64,000 bases of DNA, from NCBI RefSeq assembly GCF_001887595.1, contig NZ_CP017480.1, positions 1,488,001-1,552,000 on the forward strand. The letters run 5' to 3'. Every line of letters starts with the position of its first letter. Positions within the stretch are counted from its first letter, which is position 1. Below the pieces are notes generated by a model. It was not told the origin of the DNA. It did not search any database and worked only from the letters and a program-made list of their open reading frames with translations. The stretch is from Luteibacter rhizovicinus DSM 16549. Its GTDB lineage: Bacteria > Pseudomonadota > Gammaproteobacteria > Xanthomonadales > Rhodanobacteraceae. A program made the position numbers and the translations under genes. Positions 43,201 through 51,149 of the stretch are shown here, piece by piece.

Positions 43201-46200
43201 AGGGTGAGAGGACCACCCACGTTGAGCGCGCCCGTTCCCAGTGCGCCGCTGTTGCCGAGAAGCAACCCACCGCCGTTGGCGGTCAGGCCGCCGGAGAAGG
43301 TGTTCGCACCATTCAAGGTCAGCAGCGAGGCACCGTTCTTGGTGAGGCTGCCGCTACCCGCGATGATGCCGCCCAGGGTGATGTTCTGTGTGCCCGGCAG
43401 GGTCAAGGCACTGCCCGCACCGAGATTCACGTCGTTGGCGAGCGAAACCGCTGCGGTGCTGCCCAGCGTGACGGCGCCGCCGACGCTAAGCGCACCGGTG
43501 CCGAGGGCATTCGAATTGCCTACGACCAAGCCACCAGCGTTGAGATTCGTGCCACCGCTGTAGCTGTTCGTGCCATTCAACGTGAGGACCGAGGCGCCGT
43601 TCTTGCTAAGGCTACCGGTGCCCGACACCGTGCCGTTCAGCGTGAGGTTCTGACTACCCAACAGGTTCAGTGAACCGGTCGCGAGGTTGACGTTATTGCC
43701 CAGGGTGAGCGCTGCCGTGCTGTCGAGTGTGGTCGCGCCGTTCACGGTGAGCGCACCGGTGCCCAGCGCGCCCGCGTTCGCAACCAGCAGGCCACCCTGA
43801 TTGAGATTCACGCCGCCGCTGAAGGTATTGGCGCCGCTCAATGTCTGCGTGCCCGCCCCCGTCTTCGTGATCGAACCCGTACCGGAGATGACACCGGCGT
43901 AGGTCTGGTTCGTCGCGTCGCCGAAGGTCAGCGCGTTGGCGCCGAGGGTAATCGTGGTGCTTGCGACACCGGACAGGGCACCGATGGTCTGTGCACCCGT
44001 GGCGGCGGAGATATCGAAACCGGCACCCGGCGCGCTGAGCGTGACATTGCCGGTTGCCGCAAGTTGACCGCCGGCGCCGATTGCCACGGTGCCTGCCGCG
44101 ATGTTCAGCCCACCGGTAAAGGTGTTGGCGCCCGTCAGGGTCAGCGTCGACGCGCCGCTCTTGGTCAGGCCACCCGCGCCCGCGAGCACACCGCCGAAAG
44201 TGAGCGGTTGACCACCGAGCACGTTGAGCACCCCACCGGCGCCCAGGTTCATATCGTTGGCGAGGTTGAGCTGTGTCTCGCCGTCCAGGGTCACGGCGCC
44301 ATTGACGGTTAGCGCGCCGCTGCCAAGGGCGCTGCTGTTGCCGAGTAGGAGGCCACCTGCGTTCGCGGTGAGGCCGCCGCTGAATGTGTTCACGCCGTGC
44401 AGCGTCAGCTGCGAGGTGCCGTTCTTGACCAGGTTGCCCACGCCGGAGATGGTGCCGTCGAGTACCAGCGGTTGGCCGCCGAGGAGACTCAGCGATCCGC
44501 CGGTGTTGAGGCTGACATTGTTCGAAAGCGTCGTGGAACCGGTGACATCGAGGGTCGTCGTGCCCCCGACACTTAGAACGCCAGACCCGAGGGCGTTCGC
44601 GTTACCCAACAGCAAGCCACCACCGTTCAGCGCAACCCCGCCTGAGAAGCTGTTGTTCCCCCCCAGGCTCTGGACACCCGCTCCCACTTTCACCAGCCCG
44701 CCGGTACCCGCAATCGTCCCCGCGTAGCTGGTATTGCCGAGGCCACCAAGCGTCAACGTCCTCGCGCCGAGGTTCACCGTGCCGCCGAGGCCGGCCAACG
44801 AACCGATGCCCTGGTTGGCACCTGCGCCGGAAATATCGAGCGTGGTGCCAGCGGCAAGCGTCATCGCCTGTGACGGTGACAGCATGCCGCCGGCACCGAC
44901 GGCGAGGGAACCGCCGGTGAGGGAGAAGCCGCCGGTCATGCTGTCGATTCCGCCGAGCGTGAGCGTGCCCGCGCCCGACTTCACCACGTTGCCTGCGCCG
45001 GAAAGTGCGCCGTTCAACGTAACCGCCTGCGTGCCGGGAAGCGTCAGCGTGCTGCCCGCGTTGATCGCGACGGCATTGGCAACGTTGAAGGCACCCGTGG
45101 TGTTCAACGTGGCGTTGCCGCCGACCGTCAGGGTGCCCGTGCCAAGCGCACCCGCATTGCCCAGCAGCAATCCGCCCGCGTTGAGGTTCACGCCACCGCT
45201 GAAGAGATTGGCGCCGCCCAGGGTGGTCACGGCGGTGTTGGTAACTGTCAGGCCACCCGCTCCGGAGATCACGCCCGCGAAGCCGAAGGCATTGGTGCCG
45301 GTCAGCTCGAGCTGGCCCGCGCTGAGATTGACGGCGTTCGCCAGCGACAGGCCCGCGGTCGATGCCGCGATGGCGCCGCCGGTCGCCGTCAGCGTCCCGG
45401 TGCCGAATACGCCAGCATTGTCGAAGTTAACCAGGCCGTCATTAATCGCGGCATCGCCCGTGACGGCCGCGCCCTGCAGGTTCCAGGTGCCGCTGTTCAC
45501 CACCAGGTGCTGGAAGTGAAGATAGTTCGCGGCGTTGATCGTCGAGACGATACCCCCTCTGCCCGAACCCGTGCCCGTCGCCGAGTTCTGCAGCAGCAAA
45601 CGGTTGTCTGCGCCGAGACCGCCATCGACCTTGCCCGCGCCGGCGAGGCTGACGTTGATGGAAAGAATGCCGAGTTTCACGCCCAAGCCGGCGTTGACGA
45701 CGCTCGAGCCGTTCACCGCGGTGAACGAGTTGCCGGTCGGCGTATCGCCCAGGTAGACGCTGCCGTTGATCGTGCCGGCGTTCACGAAGGTATTGGGTCC
45801 CGCACTCGATGCGGCGAAACCGATCCGACCGGTGATCGTGCGGCCTGCCGAATTGGTGAGGTTGGTTCGGCCGCCGCCATAGGAAAGGATCACCGGCGCG
45901 TCCGCCACCGTGGTGATCGTCCCGAGGCCCAGCAGGGAGACGTCGAACGTGCCGTCGTTGACGATGTTGGACACACCGCCTGCCGCGTTCTGCACAACGA
46001 GTGCTTGCCCGCCTATGCCCAGGAGCGAGGTGGCGTCGAACACGCCATTCATCGTGCCGGTGTTGTTAACGTTGATGATGTTGTTGGTGGTGTTCGCGTT
46101 ACCCAACACGGCACCGGCCGCACCCAAGCTGAGTCCTCCGGTAATTCCAGGCCCGATGATCCCCGCGTTGTTCAGCGTAATGCCGTTACCTGACGCCGTG

Positions 46201-46454
46201 AGCGCTGCGCCGCCGAGAAGCAGGGGCACCGACAGGTTTCCCGTCGACTGCACATTGATCGTCACGCCGTTCGTGGGAAGCACGTAGTTGGTGAACGACT
46301 GACCGTTAGCGCAGGTCACGATCGTCCCGGCCTGGGTACAGTCGGCGTAGGCGGGTTCACTCAGCAATGGCATCGCCAGTGCCGATGCGATCGCGAGATA
46401 AATCCCCTTGGCAAGCGGACTACGACGAACGCTTCCTACGTGACGCTTGTTCAT
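37203..46454 (-). CDS. Giant autotransporter with passenger-associated (PATR) repeats
   Basis: A single 3083-residue reading frame. A long signal (residues 1-38, beginning MNKRHVGSVRRSPLAKG, related to extended signal peptides) is followed by a unique 350-residue region. About 22 passenger-associated repeats of the form LTLNGANTFSGGVTLNAGG lie between residues about 410 and 2350, in two alternating modules (one with GNNGALGTGALTV, one with AIGAGGSLAATGAV). A Gly/Thr/Val-rich stalk and a C-terminal autotransporter beta-barrel (about 2800-3083, ending VRWNF) follow. The passenger should fold as a very long beta-helix on the cell surface. Its role as adhesin or biofilm factor is inferred. No catalytic motif was seen in the passenger. 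Confidence 0.93.
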   Translation of the reverse strand: MNKRHVGSVRRSPLAKGIYLAIASALAMPLLSEPAYADCTQAGTIVTCANGQSFTNYVLPTNGVTINVQSTGNLSVPLLLGGAALTASGNGITLNNAGIIGPGITGGLSLGAAGAVLGNANTTNNIINVNNTGTMNGVFDATSLLGIGGQALVVQNAAGGVSNIVNDGTFDVSLLGLGTITTVADAPVILSYGGGRTNLTNSAGRTITGRIGFAASSAGPNTFVNAGTINGSVYLGDTPTGNSFTAVNGSSVVNAGLGVKLGILSINVSLAGAGKVDGGLGADNRLLLQNSATGTGSGRGGIVSTINAANYLHFQHLVVNSGTWNLQGAAVTGDAAINDGLVNFDNAGVFGTGTLTATGGAIAASTAGLSLANAVNLSAGQLELTGTNAFGFAGVISGAGGLTVTNTAVTTLGGANLFSGGVNLNAGGLLLGNAGALGTGTLTVGGNATLNTTGAFNVANAVAINAGSTLTLPGTQAVTLNGALSGAGNVVKSGAGTLTLGGIDSMTGGFSLTGGSLAVGAGGMLSPSQAMTLAAGTTLDISGAGANQGIGSLAGLGGTVNLGARTLTLGGLGNTSYAGTIAGTGGLVKVGAGVQSLGGNNSFSGGVALNGGGLLLGNANALGSGVLSVGGTTTLDVTGSTTLSNNVSLNTGGSLSLLGGQPLVLDGTISGVGNLVKNGTSQLTLHGVNTFSGGLTANAGGLLLGNSSALGSGALTVNGAVTLDGETQLNLANDMNLGAGGVLNVLGGQPLTFGGVLAGAGGLTKSGASTLTLTGANTFTGGLNIAAGTVAIGAGGQLAATGNVTLSAPGAGFDISAATGAQTIGALSGVASTTITLGANALTFGDATNQTYAGVISGTGSITKTGAGTQTLSGANTFSGGVNLNQGGLLVANAGALGTGALTVNGATTLDSTAALTLGNNVNLATGSLNLLGSQNLTLNGTVSGTGSLSKNGASVLTLNGTNSYSGGTNLNAGGLVVGNSNALGTGALSVGGAVTLGSTAAVSLANDVNLGAGSALTLPGTQNITLGGIIAGSGSLTKNGASLLTLNGANTFSGGLTANGGGLLLGNSGALGTGALNVGGPLTLDATAAVALGNSVNLGAGSALTVLGSQDVALGGVVSGTGSLVKNGAAVLSLNNANTFSGGVNLNGGGLSLGNNGALGTGVLNVGANASLDASTSLAVANNVALAAGANLNVLGSHALTLAGALSGAGSLTKNGTETLTLSGPNTFTGGTTINAGTLALGAGGSLAASGAVTLAGTGAGFDLSAAGAQTIGALSGVAGSTIALGGNTLNFGTAANTTFDGAISGNGALVKAGAGVLTLGGASTFSGGLTVNAGGLVVGNDAALGTGSLTVGGATTLDASGLVTLTNQITLNAGLTVLGSNALTLNGNIIGTGGLTKDGLATLTLNGANTFTGGTNINAGTLALGAGGSLASSGVVNLATGATFDLSAGNGAQTFGTLSGGGTVNLGANTISIGDATNGLFSGSIAGTGGVIKEGTGTETLTGTNTYTGGTLINAGTLAIGPLGSLAATGAVTLAASGTGFDISTGGNQSIGVLNGVAGSTVTLGGNTLTLGGIGNGAYDGVIAGTGGLVKNGLGVQELGGANTFSGGVILNAGGLLLGNNGALGTGALTVNGDASLDTNAALTLGNTIALTSGNLDLLGSNALTLGGTISGAGGLVKNGASTVTLTGANTYTGGSTINEGTLAIGAGGSLAATGAVNFTGTGTLDISAGGNQSIGSLAGVAGSAVALGGNTLTLGGATDSTFNGSISGSGGLVKNGAGVQTLGGASSFSGGVALNAGGLIVGNNAALGTGALTVGGASTLDSASAITLGNDVVLNAGLTVLGTNDLTLNGDLSGTGSLTKDGLATLTLNGANTYTGGTYINAGTLALGAGASLYASGVVNLASNATFDLSAGNGTQAFGTLIGSGMVNLGNNNLIVGGPTDGTFSGGIAGTGGLIKEGTGTETLTGTNTYTGGTTINAGTLAIGAGGSLAATTAVTLTAAGTAFDISTGGNQSIGALNGVAGSTVSLGANALTLGGVGNANFDGILTGAGGSLVKNGAGTQTLGGANTFTGGVTLNDGGLVVGNNDSLGTGALTVAGATSLDASAAVTLANTVALNAGLTVQGSNDLTLGGTIAGAGSLTKDGAATLTLTGADTYTGGTIINAGTLAIGAGGSLASTGAVNLAGTGTFDLSAGGNQAIGTLAGVTGSTIALGGNTLTLGAGTDTTFDGSIVGTGGLVKNGAGTLGLGGASSFTGGVTLNAGGLSVGDDAALGTGALTVGGAALLDASAATTLANDVALNAALTLPGSNDLTLDGAISGTGGLIKHGAVTLALNGNNTFSGGTTVDGGTLIVGSDTALGTGSLAIDGANLEAGAAVTLGNDVTVGGNGVTVQGPENLTVNGSLSGSGGLDKEGTGTLNLGGSLAGFSGDLTVNGGILNASNPYTGGISVGASGTLNLGGSGNAVTVAGPIAGTVNLGGGSNLTLGYGDLPEVTGTVNGTAPGSTLNITGNGEASLPGGSFNNITNLDVGAGTLSVNSGTSVTFAGGSTIGGTLVVNGTLGGPATINPGGGVVGGGTITGPVTVDGTVAPSGIDGATGAAAGSGTAGTVLTVGGLTLGAGSTTHIRTTTGGISDSINVNGPAAVDGQLVVAPAAGSYGPSTTYTIVNASGGITGSYASVTKNALPFLDVGVTQQGNQLLLTLSQAGLGEGTGGTPFDQFPGLNGNQQHMAAALQHVATSGGNPLPTLLGYVRGLRADQVVQAFDSLTGETYASATNAELSGQSQYQDSLFYRLKLQRDTGEQGSAVWAEPYTSSTNFDGSAEVAHTDYRIHGVIIGADAPLTPDLRLGVHANLANSRTEVDRRGDYTDVDQASIGLHALYFNQQQWWAEGLASYGWQNADSNRRIVVGPYDPQATGHYNGMTTNAALEGGYRFDVGKAMHLEPFVGAYYTKVKYDAFTEKNAGDADLRVGRSEASSLQYGVGARLVGDVDLGVEGTRLHPIVMVRYLHNTKNDAVTVNNAFAGAPSDSFVVEGSRPVRNHWQAGVGVSFDITPKASTFVYYNADVASHSTSNAVNLGVRWNF

Positions 46455-46914
46455 ACCACCCCCGGTCGGCGCGACCCTTCCCGTTCCAGGAATTCCGGCC
46501 GCACTTCAGCGACGACGCCAGTTACCTGGGTCGCTAATTAAGGACGTCATTTGAAAGACGTCGGACTGGCCCCGGATCAATGAGGCCGACGTGCGCGGTC
46601 AGCCTATGCGAGCGCTCTCCGCGACGCGTGCACAATTCCGGCGAGGGGTTCGGCGTGGTTTTTCAAGGCGCTTCACGCGGTCATGCATTTTCTGCACATC
46701 CCCGCAAATACGGCAGTGATGACCATTTTCCGACGGTCATGCGGCACTGCGCCATCACGATACAAATCCAGCGATGGCGCAGTTGATCGCGCTTCTTCGC
46801 GCCGTCGTAACGCACGTGCCTCATGCAGCGGCGGGAGCTTGACGCCGGAATGCCGGCGGCATTCTTGCCGAATATCCCCGTCGATTAACGTGACTATGTG
46901 ACCCTCCGCCGCGA
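46455..46914. promoter_or_regulatory. 460-bp upstream region of the autotransporter
   Basis: No supported gene lies here. The clearest structures are an 11-bp perfect inverted repeat ACTGCGCCATC (46746-46756) / GATGGCGCAGT (46773-46783) with a 16-nt loop, GACGTC repeated at 46543 and 46557 around ATTTGAAA, and GAATGCC-GGC-GGCATTC (46848-46864) behind the LysR stop. The size and structure suggest a long regulated 5' leader for the autotransporter, or a small RNA. Confidence 0.4.
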
Positions 46915-47805
46915 CTAAATGCGTTTCGGCAGGGCTTCCGCGAAGAATTCGGTGACCTGGCGAACGCGCGCGGGAATAAAGCGTCGCTTCGGCCAGATGA
47001 GGCTGACGTCTCTCACATCGACGATGAAGTCGTCGAGTATCGTCACGACATCCGGGTGACTGAGTTCGTCCACGAGTGAGAGACCCGCGAACATGCCGAT
47101 GCCCACGCCCGCCAGCACGGCCGTGCGAATGGCATCCACGCTGTTTGACGAAAAGTTGCCGCGTACCGCGACGCTGAACCGGCCTTCGGGAGCGACGAAG
47201 GGCCAGTTGGCCGACTCGGCGAGCCCGCCGTAAAGAAGACAGTTGTGATGGACGAGGTCGCCGGGTGTCTTCGGTAGCCCATGCTTCTCGAAGTAGTGGC
47301 GGGAACCGACGCAGACGAGCGGCGTGCCCGCCACGCGCCTGACCACCGCATCGGGTTCACTGACGGCGCCAACGCGGATCGCCAGATCGATGCGGTCGTC
47401 CACCATGTCGCGCGCGAAGTCCGAAAGGATGAGATCCACCTTTAAGCCAGGGTGCCGTGCCAGCAATTCGGGCAGGAGGGGGAGCACGTGCAGCCGGCCG
47501 AAGGTGGAGGCCGACGCGATACGCACCAGACCCGATACGTCGACCGTCGTGCGCGTCATCTCGCCGTCGACTTCATCCAGTTCGGCGACGAGCGGCTTGG
47601 TCCGGTCGTAATAGCGCTGCCCCTGGTCGGTCAGGTTCACATTGCGGGTGCTGCGAATGAACAGCGCGACACCGAGCCGTTTCTCCAGGGAGCCCACCGC
47701 CTTGCTGATGGCGGACTGCGACTCACCCATGCGACGTGCGGCCGCGGAGAAGCCACCCGCTTCGACGACGGCGACGAACGCCTTGAGCTCGTGAAACCGA
47801 TCCAT
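46915..47805 (-). CDS. LysR family transcriptional regulator
   Basis: A 296-residue LysR regulator starting MDRFHELKAFVAVVEAGGF, with a helix-turn-helix at residues 5-62 (SQSAISKAVGSLEKRLGVALF) and a substrate-binding-like domain with the usual RVGAVSEPD and VLAGVGIGM segments. The longer frame from 47838 lacks a ribosome site. It diverges from a short-chain dehydrogenase gene (117-bp gap), the probable target. The region contains ATAGGGAAGAT-rich AT patches suitable for promoters. Confidence 0.92.
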   Translation of the reverse strand: MDRFHELKAFVAVVEAGGFSAAARRMGESQSAISKAVGSLEKRLGVALFIRSTRNVNLTDQGQRYYDRTKPLVAELDEVDGEMTRTTVDVSGLVRIASASTFGRLHVLPLLPELLARHPGLKVDLILSDFARDMVDDRIDLAIRVGAVSEPDAVVRRVAGTPLVCVGSRHYFEKHGLPKTPGDLVHHNCLLYGGLAESANWPFVAPEGRFSVAVRGNFSSNSVDAIRTAVLAGVGIGMFAGLSLVDELSHPDVVTILDDFIVDVRDVSLIWPKRRFIPARVRQVTEFFAEALPKRI

Positions 47806-47921
47806 CGTAGGTCTCCAGCGATTCGTTTCGGGAATCAATCATAGGGAAGATACGCGGATTATCATCGTCGGCATCGGAGACTAGCCTGTTGGGATCATTC
47901 ACGAACCCTCGGAAGGTCCCC

Positions 47922-48662
47922 ATGTCATCCCTAGCAGGCAAGACCGCCGTCATCAGCGGCGGAACCACCGGTATCGGTCTGGCGATCGCCCAGCGCTTCG
48001 TCGCCGAGGGCGCCTATGTAGTCATCTTCGGCCGCCGTCAGGCCCAGCTCGACGAAGCGGTGAAGCGCATCGGTGGTCAGGTGACAGCCATCCAGGCCGA
48101 TGCGGCCAATCTCGACGATCTGGATCGCGTGGCCTCGAGCGTGCGAGGCGAGGGACGCGCGGTCGACATCGTCGTCTCGAATGCCGGCTTCACCGAGCAG
48201 GCACCGATCGACACCCTCACGCCGGAACATTTCGACAAGGCGTTCAACCTCATGGCTCGCGGTCCTGTCTTTTTCGTGCAGAAGATGCTGCCGATGATGA
48301 CCGGCGGCGGGTCGATCGTGCTCGTTTCTTCCGCCATGCACGGCATGGGCATCCCTGGCCACACGGCCTATGCGGCGACCAAGGCAGCGCTGCGTTCGTA
48401 TGCACGCACTTGGGCAGCCGAGTTCAAGGATCGTGGCATTCGTGTCAACACACTCAGCCCGGGCGTCACGGATACGCCGATTCTCGATTCACAGACAGAG
48501 ACGCGCGAAGACCTGGAGAAGATGTATCACGCGATGGTCCCGCTCGGTCGGCTCGCCCATGCGGACGAGATCGCCAACGCGGCGGTCTTCCTCGCCTCGA
48601 ACCAGAGTTCGTACGTAACCGGTTCGGACCTGATGGCCGATGGCGGCATCGGCCAGGTCTGA
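47922..48662 (+). CDS. SDR family oxidoreductase
   Basis: A 246-residue classical short-chain dehydrogenase. The NAD(P)-binding motif is SGGTTGIG (N-terminus), then SNAGF, catalytic Ser in VLVSSAM and the YAATK (YxxxK) pair; the C-terminal loop YVTGSDLMADGGIG is typical of the 3-ketoacyl-ACP reductase-like group. The start ATG 47922 has GGAAGG upstream; a longer frame begins at 47889. Substrate unknown. Probably regulated by the divergent LysR. Confidence 0.9.
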   Translation: MSSLAGKTAVISGGTTGIGLAIAQRFVAEGAYVVIFGRRQAQLDEAVKRIGGQVTAIQADAANLDDLDRVASSVRGEGRAVDIVVSNAGFTEQAPIDTLTPEHFDKAFNLMARGPVFFVQKMLPMMTGGGSIVLVSSAMHGMGIPGHTAYAATKAALRSYARTWAAEFKDRGIRVNTLSPGVTDTPILDSQTETREDLEKMYHAMVPLGRLAHADEIANAAVFLASNQSSYVTGSDLMADGGIGQV

Positions 48663-48666
48663 AGCG

Positions 48667-49173
48667 TCAGGGGTCGTTGACGAAGTAGCGGCTCGGCGTG
48701 TCGTAGCCCGGTACGTCGATGATGCCTTCGGGACGAAAGCCGAGGTTCTCCAGCACGCGGATCGATCCGTCGTTATCCAGCGAGGTGATCGCCACGACCC
48801 TGCCGACGTTCCTTTGCGCTCGAGCGTGTGCGAGCACGGCGGCGCCGGCTTCGCTCGCGTAACCGCGACGATAATGGCGCGCCAGGAAGGCGTAGCCGAG
48901 GTCCGGAAAGTCGAGCGTGTCGCGGCGAATCAGGCCGCACATGCCGAGCGACTCGCCGCTGGCCTTCAAGGCGACCTTGTACAGGCCGTAGCCGTGCGCG
49001 GCATAGCTCTTCAGCGGGCCGTCCGACAGGTACTTCTCGGCGCCGGCGGTGTCCCGGACGCCTCGATCGGCGATGTGCCGGATGAAGTCCGGCTCATTGA
49101 GCAGCTCGTTGATGAAAGGCGCATCGTCGAGTCCGAACTCGCTGATGGAGAGGCGTTCTGTTTCGATGGCCAT
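48667..49173 (-). CDS. GNAT family N-acetyltransferase (RimJ/RimL-like)
   Basis: A 168-residue acetyltransferase. It starts with the IETERLSI strand of RimJ-like proteins, has the acetyl-CoA loop RRGYASEAGAAVLAHA and ends RVLENLGFRPEGIIDVPGYD. It acetylates an amino group of a protein or small molecule; the target is unknown. It converges with the SDR gene (4 bp) and follows the TolC gene on the same strand after 41 bp. Confidence 0.9.
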   Translation of the reverse strand: MAIETERLSISEFGLDDAPFINELLNEPDFIRHIADRGVRDTAGAEKYLSDGPLKSYAAHGYGLYKVALKASGESLGMCGLIRRDTLDFPDLGYAFLARHYRRGYASEAGAAVLAHARAQRNVGRVVAITSLDNDGSIRVLENLGFRPEGIIDVPGYDTPSRYFVNDP

Positions 49174-49214
49174 GGAATGCGGGTCGCCGGCTGGTTATTT
49201 TCCCCTGGCCGATC

Positions 49215-50567
49215 TTACTGCAGCAGGCGGTTGATCTCCTCCACGTCCTTCAGTTCAGCGGCACCCACGCTGCGCTTGAGCAACAGCTTGTTGAGGATGA
49301 AGTTGTGGCGGAGCGCGGTGTACTGGGTGCGGATCTGCGCCAGGATCTCGATGGCCACGACCACGTTGGTCAGGCTCTGCGTGCCGATGTCGTAGCCGGC
49401 GCGAAGGGAAGCCAGTGACTTCTTCGCGGCGTCGACCGCGTCGCGCGCATCGTTCACCTGGCCGATCCCGGCGACCACGAGGTTGAAGTAGTTGTTCGTG
49501 TCGCGCGCCGTCTGGCGACGAACCGATTCGAGGTCGCTCTGGTCTTCGTCGCGCTGGTGGATGGCCTGGCGCACCTGGGACTGGGTCAGGCCGCCGCTGA
49601 ACAACGGCACCGTGAGCACGAGGCCCACCGTCGTGCTGCCGGGTCCGTAGGCGGCCGTGCCGCGCGCGGCGTTCGACCAGGCGCCAACCTTGTCATAACC
49701 GACGGCAGCATTCAGCGTGGGCAGATGCCCACTGCGCGCGGCATTGATCGAGTGCTCGTCCGCGCTGACCAGATGGTTCGCGGCGATCACGGAGGGATTC
49801 TGGCGCATGGCCTGATCGACCCAGGCAGCGGCGTTGTCGGGGGTCGGTGCCTCCATGGGAAGGTCTTCGCGCAGGGTCTTCAGCGTTCCCGGCTCCTTGC
49901 CGGTCAGCTGCTGAAGGGCACGTCGCGCATCCTTCAAGGAGTTCTCGGCATCCACGCGCTCCGATTTGATCAGCAAGTAATACGCCTTCGACTGCGTAAG
50001 GTCGGCTTCCGGTGCCAGACCCTGGTCGAACTTGATGGTCGCCTGGTCGAACGACTGCTTATACGCGTCCTCGTAAGAACGAAACACTTCGACCTGATCC
50101 GCGGCGACCAGCACGTTGAAGTACGCGCTCGTCGAGCGGACGTAGAGATCCTGGAGCTCGCCTTCGTACGTAGCTTCCTGCGCTTCCTGGGTCTGCCTCG
50201 CCTGACGCTCGCGGGCGAACTTGGAGAGATCCACCACGGTCTGGTTGAGTGACAGGTTCAGGTCACGCTCGCGGCTGTGGCCGTCGCCGCCGGTGTTCGG
50301 CGTGCCATCACTGTTCGTCCCGTTCGAGAAGCTCGGGTGGAACTGCTGCAGGCTCAGTCCTGCCGACAACTGCGGTAGCAGGGCGGAAAGCGCTTGAGGT
50401 ACGCCCTCGGCCACGACGAGGCGGCGTGCGTCGGCGCTGGCCAGCACGGGATCGTTGGCAACCGCCTCGCGATAGATGTCCATGAGGTCTTCCGCGTGAG
50501 CTACCGCGGGAAGACCGGCCATCGTGAGCAGACCGGCAAGCGCGGCCGACAGAATCCTGGTTTGCAT
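49215..50567 (-). CDS. TolC family outer-membrane protein
   Basis: A 450-residue outer-membrane factor with a signal peptide (cleavage after AHA, about residue 25). The TolC plan is present: DLMDIYREAVANDPVLASADAR at the mature N-terminus, two coiled-coil halves and the repeat GYDIGTQSLTNVVVA characteristic of TolC proper (type I secretion and efflux). Unlike the lipoprotein at 18776 it has no lipobox. The start at 50567 has GGGA nine bases ahead. No inner-membrane partner is adjacent, so it may serve several pumps. Confidence 0.93.
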   Translation of the reverse strand: MQTRILSAALAGLLTMAGLPAVAHAEDLMDIYREAVANDPVLASADARRLVVAEGVPQALSALLPQLSAGLSLQQFHPSFSNGTNSDGTPNTGGDGHSRERDLNLSLNQTVVDLSKFARERQARQTQEAQEATYEGELQDLYVRSTSAYFNVLVAADQVEVFRSYEDAYKQSFDQATIKFDQGLAPEADLTQSKAYYLLIKSERVDAENSLKDARRALQQLTGKEPGTLKTLREDLPMEAPTPDNAAAWVDQAMRQNPSVIAANHLVSADEHSINAARSGHLPTLNAAVGYDKVGAWSNAARGTAAYGPGSTTVGLVLTVPLFSGGLTQSQVRQAIHQRDEDQSDLESVRRQTARDTNNYFNLVVAGIGQVNDARDAVDAAKKSLASLRAGYDIGTQSLTNVVVAIEILAQIRTQYTALRHNFILNKLLLKRSVGAAELKDVEEINRLLQ

Positions 50568-50726
50568 CGTTGTGGTTCCCTTGAGCACCCATTGAGCTTG
50601 GCGAGCTTGCAGCAAGAACCGTGCCGCCGGCTGACAGGGCGTCGGACGCCGGCCTGCAAAGGCTCAGGCGCTGACTCTCGAGGAAAACGAGGGTGTCCGC
50701 GGACGCTAGCCGGCGGACACTGGCGG
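50568..50726. other. Upstream region of tolC-like gene
   Basis: A 159-bp stretch with an 8-bp dyad GTGTCCGC (50693-50700) / GCGGACAC (50713-50720), which may end transcription of the small ORF to its right. No gene recognised. Confidence 0.3.
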
Positions 50727-51041
50727 TCAGTGCGGCGGGACGTATGCGGGAGATTCTTTCTTGAGGAACCTGGCGGCTTCTCGGAGCACCATCTCCAGGT
50801 TTTCGCCTTGGTGGTTGAAGATCAGGCCCTTATTCCCCTGGCCAAGAATGGCTACGTCGTCATTCACCGCGTCCGCCGACCGACTCATCCTCAGGCTGGC
50901 AACAAGATGCCGGCAAACTGCGCTGTCTATCGCGACGAGAAGGTCAGCGATGCAGGTCGTCGACTCAAAGGTATAGATGTTCCCGGTGTCACGCTGCCCG
51001 CCCCACTTGACGATGACCCCGTCTCCCTGTGGCAGAACCAA
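50727..51041 (-). CDS. Possible gene remnant, function unknown
   Basis: A 104-residue frame whose amino-acid content looks protein-like (GNKGLIFNHQGENLEMVLREAARF near the end). It lacks an ATG: the only start is TTG 51041 without a ribosome site, directly after an in-frame stop. A different frame just upstream (51124 leftwards, beginning MKVEETLDSTYALPPW) reads plausibly into it, so the true gene may be frameshifted near 51042. No family recognised. Confidence 0.35.
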   Translation of the reverse strand: MVLPQGDGVIVKWGGQRDTGNIYTFESTTCIADLLVAIDSAVCRHLVASLRMSRSADAVNDDVAILGQGNKGLIFNHQGENLEMVLREAARFLKKESPAYVPPH

Positions 51042-51149
51042 GCGCGCGCATTAAGAAGTAAATGGGTAATCCGCCGCCATGGCGGAAGAGCATAAGTGCT
51101 GTCCAACGTTTCTTCGACCTTCATTCAATCGTCGGAGACGCAGCGTAGG

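Noticed and set aside
37248..43563. Several long plus-strand frames (500-780 codons) opposite the autotransporter
   Set aside because: They are mirror images of the repetitive, high-GC autotransporter; their Pro/Val/Ala repeats simply reflect the repeat units in another frame.
37203..46454. Repeats in the autotransporter considered as CRISPR or mobile repeats
   Set aside because: Repeats are imperfect, in frame and of protein-coding nature (passenger repeats).
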